Shown here: piece by piece, positions 11,268 to 21,180 of the stretch | Position numbering within the stretch: the first letter of the stretch is position 1 | Layout of the letters: each line of letters begins with the position of its first letter | Position numbers and translations under genes: made by a program | Assembly: GCF_026210795.1 (NCBI RefSeq) | Contig: NC_089429.1 | Coordinates: 7,163,001 to 7,227,000 of the forward strand | DNA length: 64,000 nucleotides | Source of the DNA: Rhizophagus irregularis | Lineage: Eukaryota; Glomeromycota; Glomeromycetes; Glomerales; Glomeraceae | Reading direction: 5' to 3' | Notes under the pieces: generated by a model | Seen by the model: the letters and a program-made list of their open reading frames with translations, nothing else | What the model was told of the DNA's origin: nothing | Database searches by the model: none

Positions 11268-11433
11268 TTATTTTATGTAAAAGCAGGAGAGTAAACAATA
11301 AAAAAGGTCCTATACATTCAAAAGAATAATGACACTAATTGAAACTCTTCGCCCATCCTTATCCAAGGACAAACCCTCACTTATACCCTACGAAGCCACC
11401 CATTCCTTATCCCGACTGATAAGGAACGACCTT
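11268..11433 (-). mobile_element. Possible second retroposed fragment
   Basis: A TATAAATAAATATATA-type direct repeat borders (near 11,252 and 11,433) a block of much higher GC, including CGTTCCTTATC and its inverse around 11,402-11,426. On the minus strand the block ends in an A/T-rich tail. The flanking repeat is low-complexity, so the case is weaker than for the fragment at 10,805. Confidence 0.3.
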
Positions 11434-11449
11434 ATAAATAAATATATAA

Positions 11450-12405
11450 AATATATATATATAATAAACTGTAACTCTTGTGACATACAATCATTATAAT
11501 ATGTTTTACTGTGCCGCATTTCTTTATTAGTGATTTTTGTTAATTCCGCTTTAATATCTTCATTATTATCCATCTTTTGTTTATCATGCATTGATCCTCC
11601 TTTAGATGTACCGTTATTCCAATTTTTCTGTAATTATACCAGAATCGCGAAGAGCTCAATGTTTGGGCAAAATTTGGCAAGAGCATTTAAAATTTCATTC
11701 GTATCAGTAATGTCTCTTACTCGATTCGCGGGGAGGCAGAGTACAACTTCTTTAAGGGTTTTGTTTGCACCTTAGCTGCTAATTTAACTTTTCCATTTTC
11801 AGCACGTAATTTTTCTATTTCCAATTTACTCTTTTCTAACTCGTATTGTTGAGTTAATTTTTTTTCTTCTAATTCAAACATTTTTTGACATTCATGTTCT
11901 TCTAAAGTTAATTTTTTTCCATAAAATCTATTAGCATACTATTTGATAATTAAGATTTTGATTAATATTTTCAATCAGATCCATATTCAGTTTCTTCATA
12001 TCGTTGTTTGATAAAATTTTTTTCCTTTTAGGAGTAGACATATGTGTTTCCAAATCTTGTTTACTGTATGACTTTAAAAAAGGTCTGACTTAGTGCTTTT
12101 CTTAATAAAATATTGTAATTGATATGCTGCTGTATAAATTTCAGAGCATCCACCTTTGGCCATCTTGTGATAAATATTGAAAGGTGAATGGCTCAGTAAG
12201 GATGGCATTTATCAAGAGGAATATTATTATAAGGAGTATTGATGAAATTTGCACACATTTGGTAAGACATTTTGAAGATTTTAGTAATATTTGAAAAAAT
12301 TTGATTTTGTTTGAAAATTTGACGTTTTAACTCAAGTTCTAGTTTTGTTAGACTTTTGTCTTTAAGATTTTCTTTTTCACTCATCTTACGTCGGATGTAA
12401 GTCAA
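11450..12405 (-). pseudogene. Decayed gene for a coiled-coil protein, family not recognised
   Basis: Minus-strand reading gives protein-like pieces in at least three frames. The first starts with ATG at 12,405 and includes MTYIRRKMSEKENLKD and a Lys/Glu-rich stretch. The next, around 12,165-11,930, includes MAKGGCSEIYTAAYQL. A Glu/Lys heptad-rich segment follows at about 11,910-11,790 (FELEEKKLTQQYELEKSKLE) and looks like a coiled coil. A last piece at 11,590-11,480 reads MDNNEDIKAELTKI. Stops and frame changes separate them, and no splice pattern that joins them all was found. I cannot name a function. Charged, coiled-coil-rich hypothetical proteins are common in glomeromycete genomes. Confidence 0.45.
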
Positions 12406-12409
12406 TATT

Positions 12410-13070
12410 TGAAAAGATTAAAATTTAATTATCTACAATCGACTTGAAGAATAGATTTATAAATATTTTTTTTTAAAAAAAAAAATTACGATTTTACCCT
12501 CTCTATCATACCATTTTCAGCTGAAACCCCAAGTTAATAGTTAATATTACCTGTTAAGGTTTCGCTCTGTAATACAATCATACGAGTACATAAATAATAA
12601 GGTTTGCCCCATAAAATTTTTAGACGGAATTCATACGGAATTTCTAATTTTAAATATGTTTCCCGCGTACAGCCTCGTTTTTTTATGTGGCGATGTTATC
12701 AAGATCACATCATCTTTAACAATTGATATGGGGATGGTATAAAAAAATTTTCTGGATTTTTTTAATAACAGATATGGCGTTTTTTATATGCCCTTACTTT
12801 GCTGTAAGCCCTCCCAGAAATATAATTATATTCAATTGAACATTTAATCGACCAACAAGAGAACTATTAGTGTAGATTTACTTTTAACAATGACTTAATT
12901 AGCGTAACTGACGTAATATTTTATATAAAGTATGTTATTTATTGATCAAATTTACGTTCGTTTTATTAACAACACAACTAGAAAAACGAAATTATGAACT
13001 ACTATATCAAATGTATGTAATAGTTTTTTAAAGCAATTTATTTATTAATTACTATTGAGGATTGAACAAC
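12410..13070. other. No gene recognised
   Basis: AT-rich, with a few GC-richer patches (12,600-12,700) but no open frame, repeat or palindrome that I can support. Confidence 0.4.
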
Positions 13071-13074
13071 AACG

Positions 13075-14390
13075 AAGAGTGTATGTCCCGTATAGTTGAG
13101 CGTAAGTCTTTCGCAAAGGCAGTATATTTTTAGAAAAAAGTGTTAATTATATTATGACCGTTTTTAGAATAGGACTAAGGATATGTAACATTCACAAGGA
13201 AATAGTTCACTTTAGTCTTTTAGTGTTATAAGGATAATGGTGCGAAGTTACTGGGTTAGGGTGGATACAATTATATAAAGTAATGGCCAATTTTTTACCG
13301 ATTGAATCAGAAAGCCTTTTAATCAAAAAATAATGTCATATTGCCTTCATATAAATTACCGAGAAAACCAACATTTGAACATTCGAATTTCGTAGAAGAG
13401 AATATCGTAGGAGAATAACGATAAGAAGAAGCATCATAGACCAGGCTCCGCGTATATAAAACAAGAAGACATTTTCGCGAATTTCAAAGATTATATTAAC
13501 AAAAAAAAGTCAAAAATGAAGATGAGAAATACATGAATTATTTTACTCAAATCACGCCATATTGGATTATAGACATCGAAACGCGAAACGCGTCAGTTTT
13601 CGAGAAATAATGGAAATGATGCATCAAGTCATGCAAAGTTTGATGAATATAGTGTATCAGACAAAAACAAAAGTCCCAAAAAACGTATAATTGAGAATGA
13701 TCAGGAGACTTCCGCCAAGGCCGTAGTTTTGAACAATCGTGGTGGGAATGACACCCATGTAAGATAGAATAATCACATGATTTATTATTAAGCGTAACGC
13801 AAGATTTTTGCTACACAGCCACGGGCCACCCTTAAAAAATTACGTAATAATATCCTTCACTTTTATTGAAAAAGGACAATTAAATATCATCCTTCCGGAA
13901 CCAACTACAGTCTAACCTCGATATACCGATATTTGATATACCGATATACTATTAAAAACTTGATATACCGATAAAATTTTATTTTCCCACTATATGTGAG
14001 GACATATAAATATCGGTATAACTTTGATATAACGATATTTTCTAAAAATTTTATATATGTCCCGACATATCGTTATATAAAGGTTTGACTGTAACATGTA
14101 AATATTGTAATGAAGAAATAGTAGAAAGTTCGAATCTTTAGCTTACATTTATTCTAAAGCCAATCGTATTATTCCCAATAATTAATAAACACATAACATT
14201 GTGCATTTTTGAAGACTTATAATATTACGGAAAAAAATTGGTTATAGAGGGTACCTTACTAGTAGTACCGAATCTTTCACCGAATTCCCGTTATGCTTCT
14301 CAAGCTGCGATACAAACTTCCTCTAATTGTTATGATGCGGTTACCGCTTCGACAACGGCGAGTTTAAAAATGTTAAAATTGTTAGGATGA
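13075..14390 (+). pseudogene. Decayed plus-strand gene, interrupted by a MITE
   Basis: Several neighbouring stretches read as ordinary protein in shifting plus-strand frames. One is at 13,330-13,413 (YKLPRKPTFEHSNFVEENI). Another is at 13,415-13,500 (AYIKQEDIFANFKDYI). A third is at 13,515-13,607 (YMNYFTQITPYWIIDIETRN) and a fourth at 13,600-13,767 (FDEYSVSDKNKSPKKRIIEN). After the MITE at 13,908-14,091 comes a fifth at 14,258-14,389 (SRYASQAAIQTSSNCYDAVT). Base composition is less AT-biased than the surroundings, which supports a former gene. I do not recognise the family. Frame changes, stops and the MITE show that it is dead. Confidence 0.45.
13908..14091. mobile_element. 184-bp pogo-like MITE
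   Basis: The left end CAGTCTAACCTCGATATACC and the right end, inverse CAGTCAAACCTTTATATAAC, are bordered by TA (13,906-13,907 and 14,092-14,093). The interior repeats GATATACCGATA-type motifs and can fold back along its length. It belongs to the CAGTC/TA class but is a different family from 8929-9633. Confidence 0.85.
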
Positions 14391-14394
14391 GTGT

Positions 14395-14810
14395 AAAGAT
14401 GGCTTAGAACGTAACATTTTTTTTTTTATCTTTTTTTGCATGTATTACTTTCAAATCTACTACTTCTACACAGTCAATCAATACGACTTTTTTTGTCGAA
14501 CACGAAAATTTGATTTATCTTAGCCCTTGCAGTAGATGAACTCATTTAAAATACTTAGTTTATTATTTTTTTATTGTTTATTTACCGTTTCTTTAATACC
14601 ATATAAATAAATAATAAAATAACTAAATATTACTATGACTAAATATTATGACTATCCCTACTACACATTCTTCGGCAAAGATGGCGACAGTCTGCATGGT
14701 CTTGAGGTTCTATAAACGTATGGAAAGATCTTTACTCGCTGAGAAGAGTAAAGATGGCTTAGAACATCTTCCTTGAATAACATTTTTTTTTGCATATATT
14801 ACTTTCAATA
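14395..14810. other. No gene recognised
   Basis: A phrase like AAAGATGGCTTAGAAC(A/G)T occurs at about 14,396 and 14,751, each followed by a T-run and TTTGCATRTATTACTTTCAA. This suggests an old direct repeat of about 60 bp flanking the stretch. No open frame was found. Confidence 0.35.
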
Positions 14811-14811
14811 C

Positions 14812-15168
14812 TTAATATACTCTATTTTTTTTTTCTAAAATATTATTGAAATAAGAATTCCGAGTACCACAATGGATCTCGAATTCAAGAGTATGTAAAT
14901 TTGCTTCATTATCAATAATCAGTTTAAATAATAACATTTGAATTAATCTTTGGAAATTTTCAATCTCACTTAAATAACTTTTTTCAGGTTTTAAAGTTTT
15001 AACAGCATTTTCAGACCACTTGTAAACAGGAGAAAGAATCTTCCACGTATTCTTATTCCCCCTCTTCTTAAAGATAAAGCTTATTCGTTTTTTACAAGCC
15101 CTCATAAATTTTTTTCGCTTTCTTACTTTGTGAAAAAAAAATGCCATTTTGAAATTTTTTATTTTCAC
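14812..15168 (-). pseudogene. Remnant of an F-box/LRR-like glomeromycete protein (tentative)
   Basis: A 118-codon open frame on the minus strand. Its second half, with LIQMLLFKLIIDNEANLHTL and YFNNILE, resembles the repeated LRR-like segments of the large F-box-type hypothetical protein families of Rhizophagus; this is remembered similarity, not a search. The first third is Lys/Arg/Phe-rich, low in complexity and probably not native. No F-box is seen. The ORF begins and ends abruptly in AT-rich DNA, so I read it as a fragment rather than a gene. Confidence 0.35.
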
Positions 15169-15520
15169 AAAATAAGAAAGCGAAACAGTAATGCCGTTTT
15201 CACTTTGTTCCTTAGAAGTTCGTGGCCCTATTTAATTTATATATTAATAAAATTAATGTTGCAAAAAAAAGATTAATAATAAATAATGAAATTTAAGAAC
15301 ATTTACCAATTGGTATTTTCTCCCGCATCACGTTTTCATTCCAAAAAAACTCTGACATGATCAATTTTCCAAAAAATTTTTTATAGGACTCCAAGAAGTA
15401 AAATGTTTATTTTATAGAAGAAGATATTGGAAGATACTTTATTTGGTTTTTTGAAATTATTTTTTTTTTGATTGCGAGAGGAGTTTGAAGAGAAAAGATA
15501 GCAAAAAATCACATTATTTA

Positions 15521-15682
15521 TGTTGTGCCCCAAATCTCAATATGCCCCAAATTGACGATAATCATCGATGATTACTATATGTGAAAAGTAATGCTAGAAA
15601 AATTCTTAAGGCATTATGAAGGTAGGCCGATAATTTAGGCCGATCGTTGATTTGGGGCACATCGTCAACTTGGGGCATAACA
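15521..15682. mobile_element. 162-bp MITE with TGTTRTGCCCC ends
   Basis: The left end TGTTGTGCCCCAAAT and right end GGGGCATAACA are inverted, with about 40 bp of good pairing. Each arm contains two copies of a TGCCCCAA module joined by a TTGACGAT-like piece. TTTA occurs directly outside both ends (15,517-15,520 and 15,683-15,686), a candidate 4-bp duplication. Confidence 0.7.
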
Positions 15683-15689
15683 TTTATAC

Positions 15690-16754
15690 CCTAAATTTCT
15701 TTATCATACATGTAAATATGTGATTTACGCAATATGTATTAAAGAAGCTAAACCATTTTTGTATTTATTAACATAAATTTTGCATAATAAAGTAAATCGA
15801 ATAAAAAATTATTCGTGTTATAAAAAAAAAAATATCAGTTGACTTTTGAAAACAAATTATTAAAACGTTGCAATTAATTTAATGACTTATCGGAAGTTTG
15901 CGCCGAATGATTTCGAAAGAAAATTCTCTCTGAATTGTTTTTATTTACATGTTTTATGATCAAAATAAATATATTTGGATAATCAATTGATTAATTCATG
16001 TTCTTATTCTATATTTGAAATCATTTTTTTTTAGATTTTCGTAAGATAATCAATATTTGATTTATTTAATTAAAACTGAAAAGTTATAAAAAAAATGTTA
16101 AAAGTTAATTAATGAATTGATACACCAAATAAACTGAACATGATGTGCGAAACGATACTTTTATCTGATATATCTGATATCGTGTTTTTTTTAAATGTAT
16201 CTATGCATGTAGATCTATTGTATTTGTATGATACCATGATCGGAATGATATTTTAATGCATCAATATAAGAGAAATTACACATTATTTTTAAAAAAGTAA
16301 TAATTTATCTAAATTTGTTCATTTGTATTCATTCATTTGATAAGAAATTACTTTACTTTGGGCCAAATTTTTTTTTTTAAAAAAAAATAAAAATAAAAAT
16401 AAATAATAAAATAAAAAATTCATATGAATTATTTTTTGTGTGGTAAAATTATGCGATACATTTCCTGTAATGTTTCACATACGTTTGCATCAATTTAATT
16501 GATTTTTAAAAAATATATAATATTTATTTTTTTGATTCATCTTTTTCTTTTTACGGAATTTTATTATCGTAATGAATTGCATATGATATCAACTGAACCT
16601 ATTGTTCTCTCACTTGCATATCTGCGTAATTGTTTATAGACGCCTAGTACAAACTCATGGAATCTCCTTGTTATATCCTCATTATAAATCAAAGAATTTG
16701 GATTTTTTTGGTCTGCATTATTTATGATCTTGGCCGGAATTATAAAGGTTATTA
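15690..16754. other. AT-rich spacer before the MULE
   Basis: No gene, tandem repeat or strong palindrome recognised. The composition is very AT-rich. Confidence 0.45.
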
Positions 16755-16763
16755 CAATAAAAA

Positions 16764-16950
16764 GGGTTTACCACGAAATCCCGACAAGCACAATCCCGAT
16801 ATAATAAAATCCTGAGGCACATATTCCCGACTAAGACAATATACTGAACGATCAAAATCCCGAAAGTATCATATCCCGAATGGTCTAAAATCCAGTATTT
16901 AAATTTCCTGAAAGTTCAAGTTACTGATGAGTCAAAATCCCGACACAATA
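16764..16950 (+). repeat. MULE left terminal inverted repeat
   Basis: Pairs with 24,384-24,570 at roughly 80% identity by eye. It contains repeated AATCCCGA motifs every 15-30 bp, which may be transposase binding sites. The inner end is marked by AGTCAAAATCCCGACACAAT. Confidence 0.88.
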
Positions 16951-17394
16951 TTATATTTTAAGTATCTGTTTGATTTTTGTTTACTAGGAAGATCATTTCC
17001 TACTGATTATATAATTTGCGGCAATTAATACAATCATACATATGCACTTTGATTTCAAATTTAAATTAATAAATTTAATGAATAAAATTCATAAAAATTG
17101 CAATTTTGATTTATGACTTACATGTTACAGTATATTTATTTGCATAAGCTAATCTAGCATAAATTAATCTAGCAATACAGACTATCACAGGTCGAACAGA
17201 TGTCATTGTCGCAAAATTTGCCTGGAATTTTTCTGGCAAATTGAGAATTATCCCGGTAAATTGAGGTAAATTGTGTTACAATTTTGGGATAATGGAGGAC
17301 TTACAATTTGGCAAATTTTGTCAAAATGGCGGAATTCCTACAGAATTCCTAATTCAAATGTTGAGAAATTTTTCAGTAAATTATCATTAAATTG

Positions 17395-17870
17395 TGGGAA
17401 ATTTTAGGCAAATTTTTAGTAATGTTATGCAAACGAAGTGTAAATTGTGGTGAATTTAGTTAAATTTTTAGTAATTTTATGCAAACTTAATGTAAATTGT
17501 GGTGAATTTTAGGCAAATTTTTAGTAATTTTATGCAAACGAAGTGCAAATTGTGGTGAATTTAGTTAAATTTTTAGTAATGTTATGTAAACGAAGTGCAA
17601 ATTGTGGTGAATTTAGTTAAATTTTTAGTAATTATATGTAAACGTAATGTAAATTGTGGTGAATTTAGTTAAATTTTTAGTAATGCTATGCAAACGAAGT
17701 GCAAATTGTGGTGAATTTAGTTAAATTTTTAGTAATGTTATGTAAACATAATGTAAATTGTGGTGAATTTAGTTAAATTTTTAGTAATGCTATGCAAACG
17801 AAGTGCAAATTGTGGTAAATTTAGTTAAATTTTTAGTAATGTTATGCAAACGTAATGCAAATAGTGGTAA
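17395..17870 (-). repeat. 52-bp tandem array (about 9 copies)
   Basis: The unit runs GTGGTGAATTTAGTTAAATT, then TTTAGTAATGTTATG and a CAAACGAAGTGCAAATT-like end. GTGGTGAATTT starts at 17,447, 17,499, 17,552, 17,604, 17,656, 17,708 and 17,760. Degenerate relatives continue on both sides, from about 17,215 to 18,220. A long minus-strand frame runs through the array only because the unit lacks stops in one frame. Confidence 0.85.
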
Positions 17871-18440
17871 ATTGTAGTGTATTTTTAGTAATATTATGTA
17901 AATTGTTGAAAATTTAGGTGAATTTTTCAGCAATGTTGTGCAAACGTAATACAAATTGTGGAAAATTGTGGTGAATTTTGCATTTTTTTGGTAAATGTTA
18001 GCTAGATTTTTGAATAATTTAGTGAAATTTAGGATAATTTCGGACAATTGAGTGAAAATGTTTTACCGATTTTGGACAATTGAGTGTAAACGATATAAAT
18101 GCAACATTTTCGAAGATAATTTAGTGAAATTTTGCAATAATTTCAGATAATTGAGTGAAATTTTTGGACAATTGAGCGAAATTTAGTAATAATTTTAAAC
18201 AATTTAGTGTAAACGCCATGACAATTTAAAACACTGATTTATAATCTATTATAATTTTATTTATTAATAAATGCACAATTATTATTATTTAACGATAATC
18301 TATATTTATCAGATATCCGATAATCTATGGATAATCCGCACCAGTGCCAAAATAGAAAACCTAAAAAAGAAAAAAAATGAAACATTAATATACATTTCGT
18401 AAAAAAAAATAAATTAAAGAAACATTTCGAAGTTATATAC

Positions 18441-18970
18441 CTTCGAAATGTTGAATTCCATACGTCCAATAAGCCGCCTGAACCTAAAAAAGAAAAAAAA
18501 ACGAAACATTAATTTATGTTTCATGAAAAAAATTAAATTAAAGAAACATTTCGAAGTTATATACCTTCGAAATGTTGAATTCCATACGTCCAATAAGCCG
18601 CTGAACCTAAAAAAGAAAAAAAACGAAACATTAATTTATGTTTCATGAAAAAAATTAAATTAAAGAAACATTTCGAAGTTATATACCTTCGAAATGTTGA
18701 ATTCCATACGTCCAATAAGCCGCTGAACCTAAAAAAGAAAAAAAATGAAACATTAATTTATGTTTCGTGAAAAAAATTAAATTAAAGAAATATTTCGAAG
18801 TTACATACCTTTGAAATGTTGAATTCCATACGTCCAATGAGCTGCTGAACCTAAAAAAGAAAAAAAAACGAAACATTAATAACCGTTTCGTTGAAAAAAA
18901 TAAAAATAAAAAATATTTTGAAGTATACCTTCGAAATATTGAATTCTGGTCTGTCCAATGGCCGCCGAAC
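18441..18970 (-). repeat. 120-bp repeats, each one 42-nt exon plus one hairpin intron
   Basis: Five units. The exon blocks at 18929, 18809, 18687 and 18565 are exactly 42 nt and share one open phase that encodes a 14-residue repeat, such as VQRLIGRMEFNISK, VQQLIGRMEFNISK or VRRPLDRPEFNISK. The fifth (18441-18483) has one extra G. That shifts the frame into a last exon whose open frame then ends at 18,257. The block upstream (19042-19242) is 201 nt, keeps phase and also ends in NISK, but holds two in-frame TGA codons, so a full-length protein is not shown. In each unit the exon end ATTTCGAAG pairs with intron CTTCGAAAT around the GTATATAA loop. Confidence 0.75.
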
Positions 18971-19304
18971 CTAAAAAAAAAAAAATGAAGCGTTAATAAA
19001 CACTTCGTTGAAAAATAAAATAAAAAAATTTCGAAGTATACCTTCGAAATATTCCCTTTCGTTTTCCCTTTCCCTTTCGTTCTCACCCTTCCCTTTCGTC
19101 TTCTCTTTCGTTTTCTCTTTTCCTTTACATTTTTCACCTTTCCCTTTCATTTTTCACATTCCCCTTTCGTTTTTCACCTTTCCCTTTCGTTCTCATCTTT
19201 CTCTTTCCTTTCGTTCTCACCTTTCCCTTTCATTCCTTTAACCTATAAAAAAACAAAAAATAAACGAAACTTAAATAATGTTTCGTTATATAATAAAAGA
19301 ACAC

Positions 19305-20703
19305 CCCACCAAATGCCCGGAGTTTCCTTTGTCTCCTCCAATTACTTGGATGGGTTCTTCAATTCATTCACCTTTGCCAAGCACTTTCTTTTTGAACTTC
19401 TTAACCATTTTAGTTCCAATTTGGCAGAAGTGGATGTTAAGGTGATCTATAAAAAAAATTGAAACGTTAGTTAACGTTTCGTTAAGAAATAAAGAAAAAA
19501 ATATAAACAAAAACAAATTTTCCTTTATTACCTTCCACCCAAAGTCTGGTTCGTGAATTCGTTCCGGCGTTCCTACAAAAAGTAAAGGAAAGAAACGTTT
19601 AATATCGTTTCTTTAAAAAAAAACAATAAATTAAGTTTCGCAACGATTCGTTGCAAAACTCACTGGGTCGTTTCATCCAAACGTCCAGAACCTACAAAAA
19701 GAAGGAAAGAAACGTTAGTTAACGTTTCTTTTAATAAAAAAAAAATAAAAAATTAAGTATCGCAATGTAACATTGCGAAACTTACCAGTTCGTTTTTATC
19801 ATTCTAACGTCCGGAACCTACAAAAAGTAAAAAAGAAACGTTAATATAAACGTTTCTTATAATAAAAAAAATAAAAATTAAGTTTCGCAATGTAATATTG
19901 CGAAACTTACCATCATCCTAACGTCCGGAACCTACAAAAAGTAAAATAAAGAAACGTTAGTTAACGTTTCTTAAAAAGAAATAAATAAAAATAAAGTTTC
20001 GCAACACAATGTTGCGAAACTTACCGGTTCATTTCGAACTCATCATCCAAACGTCCGGCGTTCCTACAAAAAGAAAAAGGAAACTTAGAAACGTTTCCTT
20101 ACAAAAAAAAGAAAAAAATTTTTTTCTTAAAAGTTTCGAAGCGTACAACAACACGCTTCGAAACTTACCGATTCGCCTTCTAAAGTCGAATATCGAAAAA
20201 TCTCTACAAAAAAAAAATAGGAAACGTTAGAAACGTTTCCTTACAAAAAATTAAAAAAAAATAATTTTTTTTAAAAAGTTTCGAAGCGAAACGCTTTGAA
20301 ACTTACCCTTTCAGTTCCTTGCTTCCCGAAGTCGAATACCGAAAGACCTACACAAAAAAAGAAAGAAAGGAAACGTTAGAAAAGTTTCCTAAAGAAATTA
20401 AAAATTTTCAAAAAGTTTCGAACATATGCTTCGAAACTTACCATTTCGAATCCCAAAGAAGCATGCCGAAGGACCTACACAAAAAAAAAATAAGAAACGT
20501 TAGATACGTTTCCTAAAGAAATTAAAAAAAAAACACTGTTTTGAAGTGAACTCGCTTCGAAACTTACCCTTAATTTCCTAAATTTCCGAAATCGAATATC
20601 GAGATCTAAAAAAAAAGAGAGTATAGGAAGCGTTAGAAACGTTTCCTAAAAGAAATTAAAAAAAATATATTAAAAGTTTCGAAGCGAACGCTTCGAAACT
20701 TAC
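19305..20703 (-). repeat. ~125-135 bp repeats of microexon plus double-hairpin intron
   Basis: About ten units. Introns start GTAAGTTTCG, form a stem with the inverse CGAAAC 10-20 nt later, and near the 3' end form a second stem GAAACGTT...AACGTTTC before a T-run and TTTGTAG or TGTGTAG. The first stem differs between units (arms GAAGCG, GCAACA or GCAATA) but pairing is kept. The exon blocks are related in two groups. One is around TTCCGGACGTTWGGATGATG (19664-20063) and the other around TCTTTCGRTATTCGACTTCG (20169-20605). Block lengths 38, 33, 41, 35, 39, 21, 32, 28 and 41 do not keep one frame throughout. Confidence 0.75.
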
Positions 20704-20960
20704 CATTTCGTTGGAATTTTCCGGGAAGGGAAAGGGGAAGGGGAGAGAAAGAGAGGGGAAAAGGGCGAAGGGAAGGGAAATGAAACGAAAAGGGAGGAAG
20801 AGAACGAAAGGGAAAGGGAAAATGGAGGGAGAAAAGGGGGAAATGAAACGAAAAGGGAGGAGGAGAAAGGGAAAGGGAAAATGGAACGAAAGGGAGGGGG
20901 AGAACGAAAGGGAAAGGGAAAGGGAATGAAAGGGAAAGGGAAAGGGAAGAAAGAAAGAGG
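20704..20960 (-). other. Strand-asymmetric polypurine/polypyrimidine tract
   Basis: Almost pure purine on the plus strand (GGGAAAGGG and AACGAAAGGG modules). It is the first block of the microexon array on the minus strand, where it is open in every frame because pyrimidine codons contain no stops. A second tract of opposite asymmetry (pyrimidine on plus) is the block 19042-19242. Confidence 0.7.
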
Positions 20961-20971
20961 ACGTGAGAAAA

Positions 20972-21092
20972 AAAAATTAAGCTTTTGCTAAAAAAAGCTT
21001 AATTTTTTTTTTCGTTATACCGCAGCTGAAGCTGCGGTAATTATTAAGTAATATCACGTGACGCACGTGATATATAATTTTATATAAATAGG
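20972..21092. promoter_or_regulatory. Palindrome cluster with E-box-like sites and TATA-like box
   Basis: There are three perfect or near-perfect palindromes in a row: AAATTAAGCTTTTG with its inverse (about 20,975-21,008), ACCGCAGCTGAAGCTGCGGT (about 21,019-21,038), and a 23-bp one made of ATATCACGTG, ACG and CACGTGATAT (about 21,050-21,072) with two CACGTG cores. TTATATAAATAGGGG follows at about 21,081-21,095 and is TATA-like on either strand. It lies just upstream of the minus-strand microexon unit, so it could be that unit's promoter. This is inferred from position and motifs only. Confidence 0.4.
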
Positions 21093-21180
21093 GGCTTTCC
21101 CCCGCCCCAGAATTTTTTTTTTTATTTTAATAATTTTAAATAGATGTATATATATATATTATATATATATATATATATAT

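Larger units (their letters stand above)
18257..20960 (-). other. Microexon array: about 18 exon-like blocks with hairpin introns
   Basis: Read on the minus strand, this region alternates short conserved blocks with AT-rich spacers that begin GTAAG, GTATA, GTGAG or GTGTT and end T-run plus AG. Candidate exons, in minus-strand order, are 20704-20960, 20568-20605, 20442-20474, 20307-20347, 20169-20203, 20025-20063, 19911-19931, 19786-19817, 19664-19691, 19532-19572, 19305-19446, 19042-19242, 18929-18970, 18809-18850, 18687-18728, 18565-18606, 18441-18483 and 18257-18360. Introns are 62-105 nt. Most carry one hairpin at the 5' splice site and another before the 3' pyrimidine tract. The final block ends in TAA overlapped by AATAAA, as at a gene end. 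Frame is kept in parts but stops occur in others, so it may be a repeat-protein gene, a decayed gene or a noncoding spliced RNA. I know no family for it. Confidence 0.6.

Noticed and set aside
13908-14091. Same family as the MITE at 8929-9633
   Set aside because: Both have CAGTC ends and TA duplications, but the inner sequences (GATATACCGATA versus TTCGTTAT motifs) do not align.
17790-18047. Minus-strand 85-codon frame
   Set aside because: Lies in the 52-bp tandem array and its degenerate continuation. Repetitive text, no domain.
18679-19137. 152-codon minus-strand open frame, Lys/Arg- then Phe-rich
   Set aside because: It reads straight through the introns of the microexon array; the Phe/Lys runs are the pyrimidine tracts and donor hairpins. 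The exon parts were used, not the frame as a whole. It starts at GTG.
20711-20929. Plus-strand frame rich in Lys/Gly/Glu/Arg
   Set aside because: It is a translation of the polypurine tract. Purine-only codons have few stops, so openness is not evidence of a gene.
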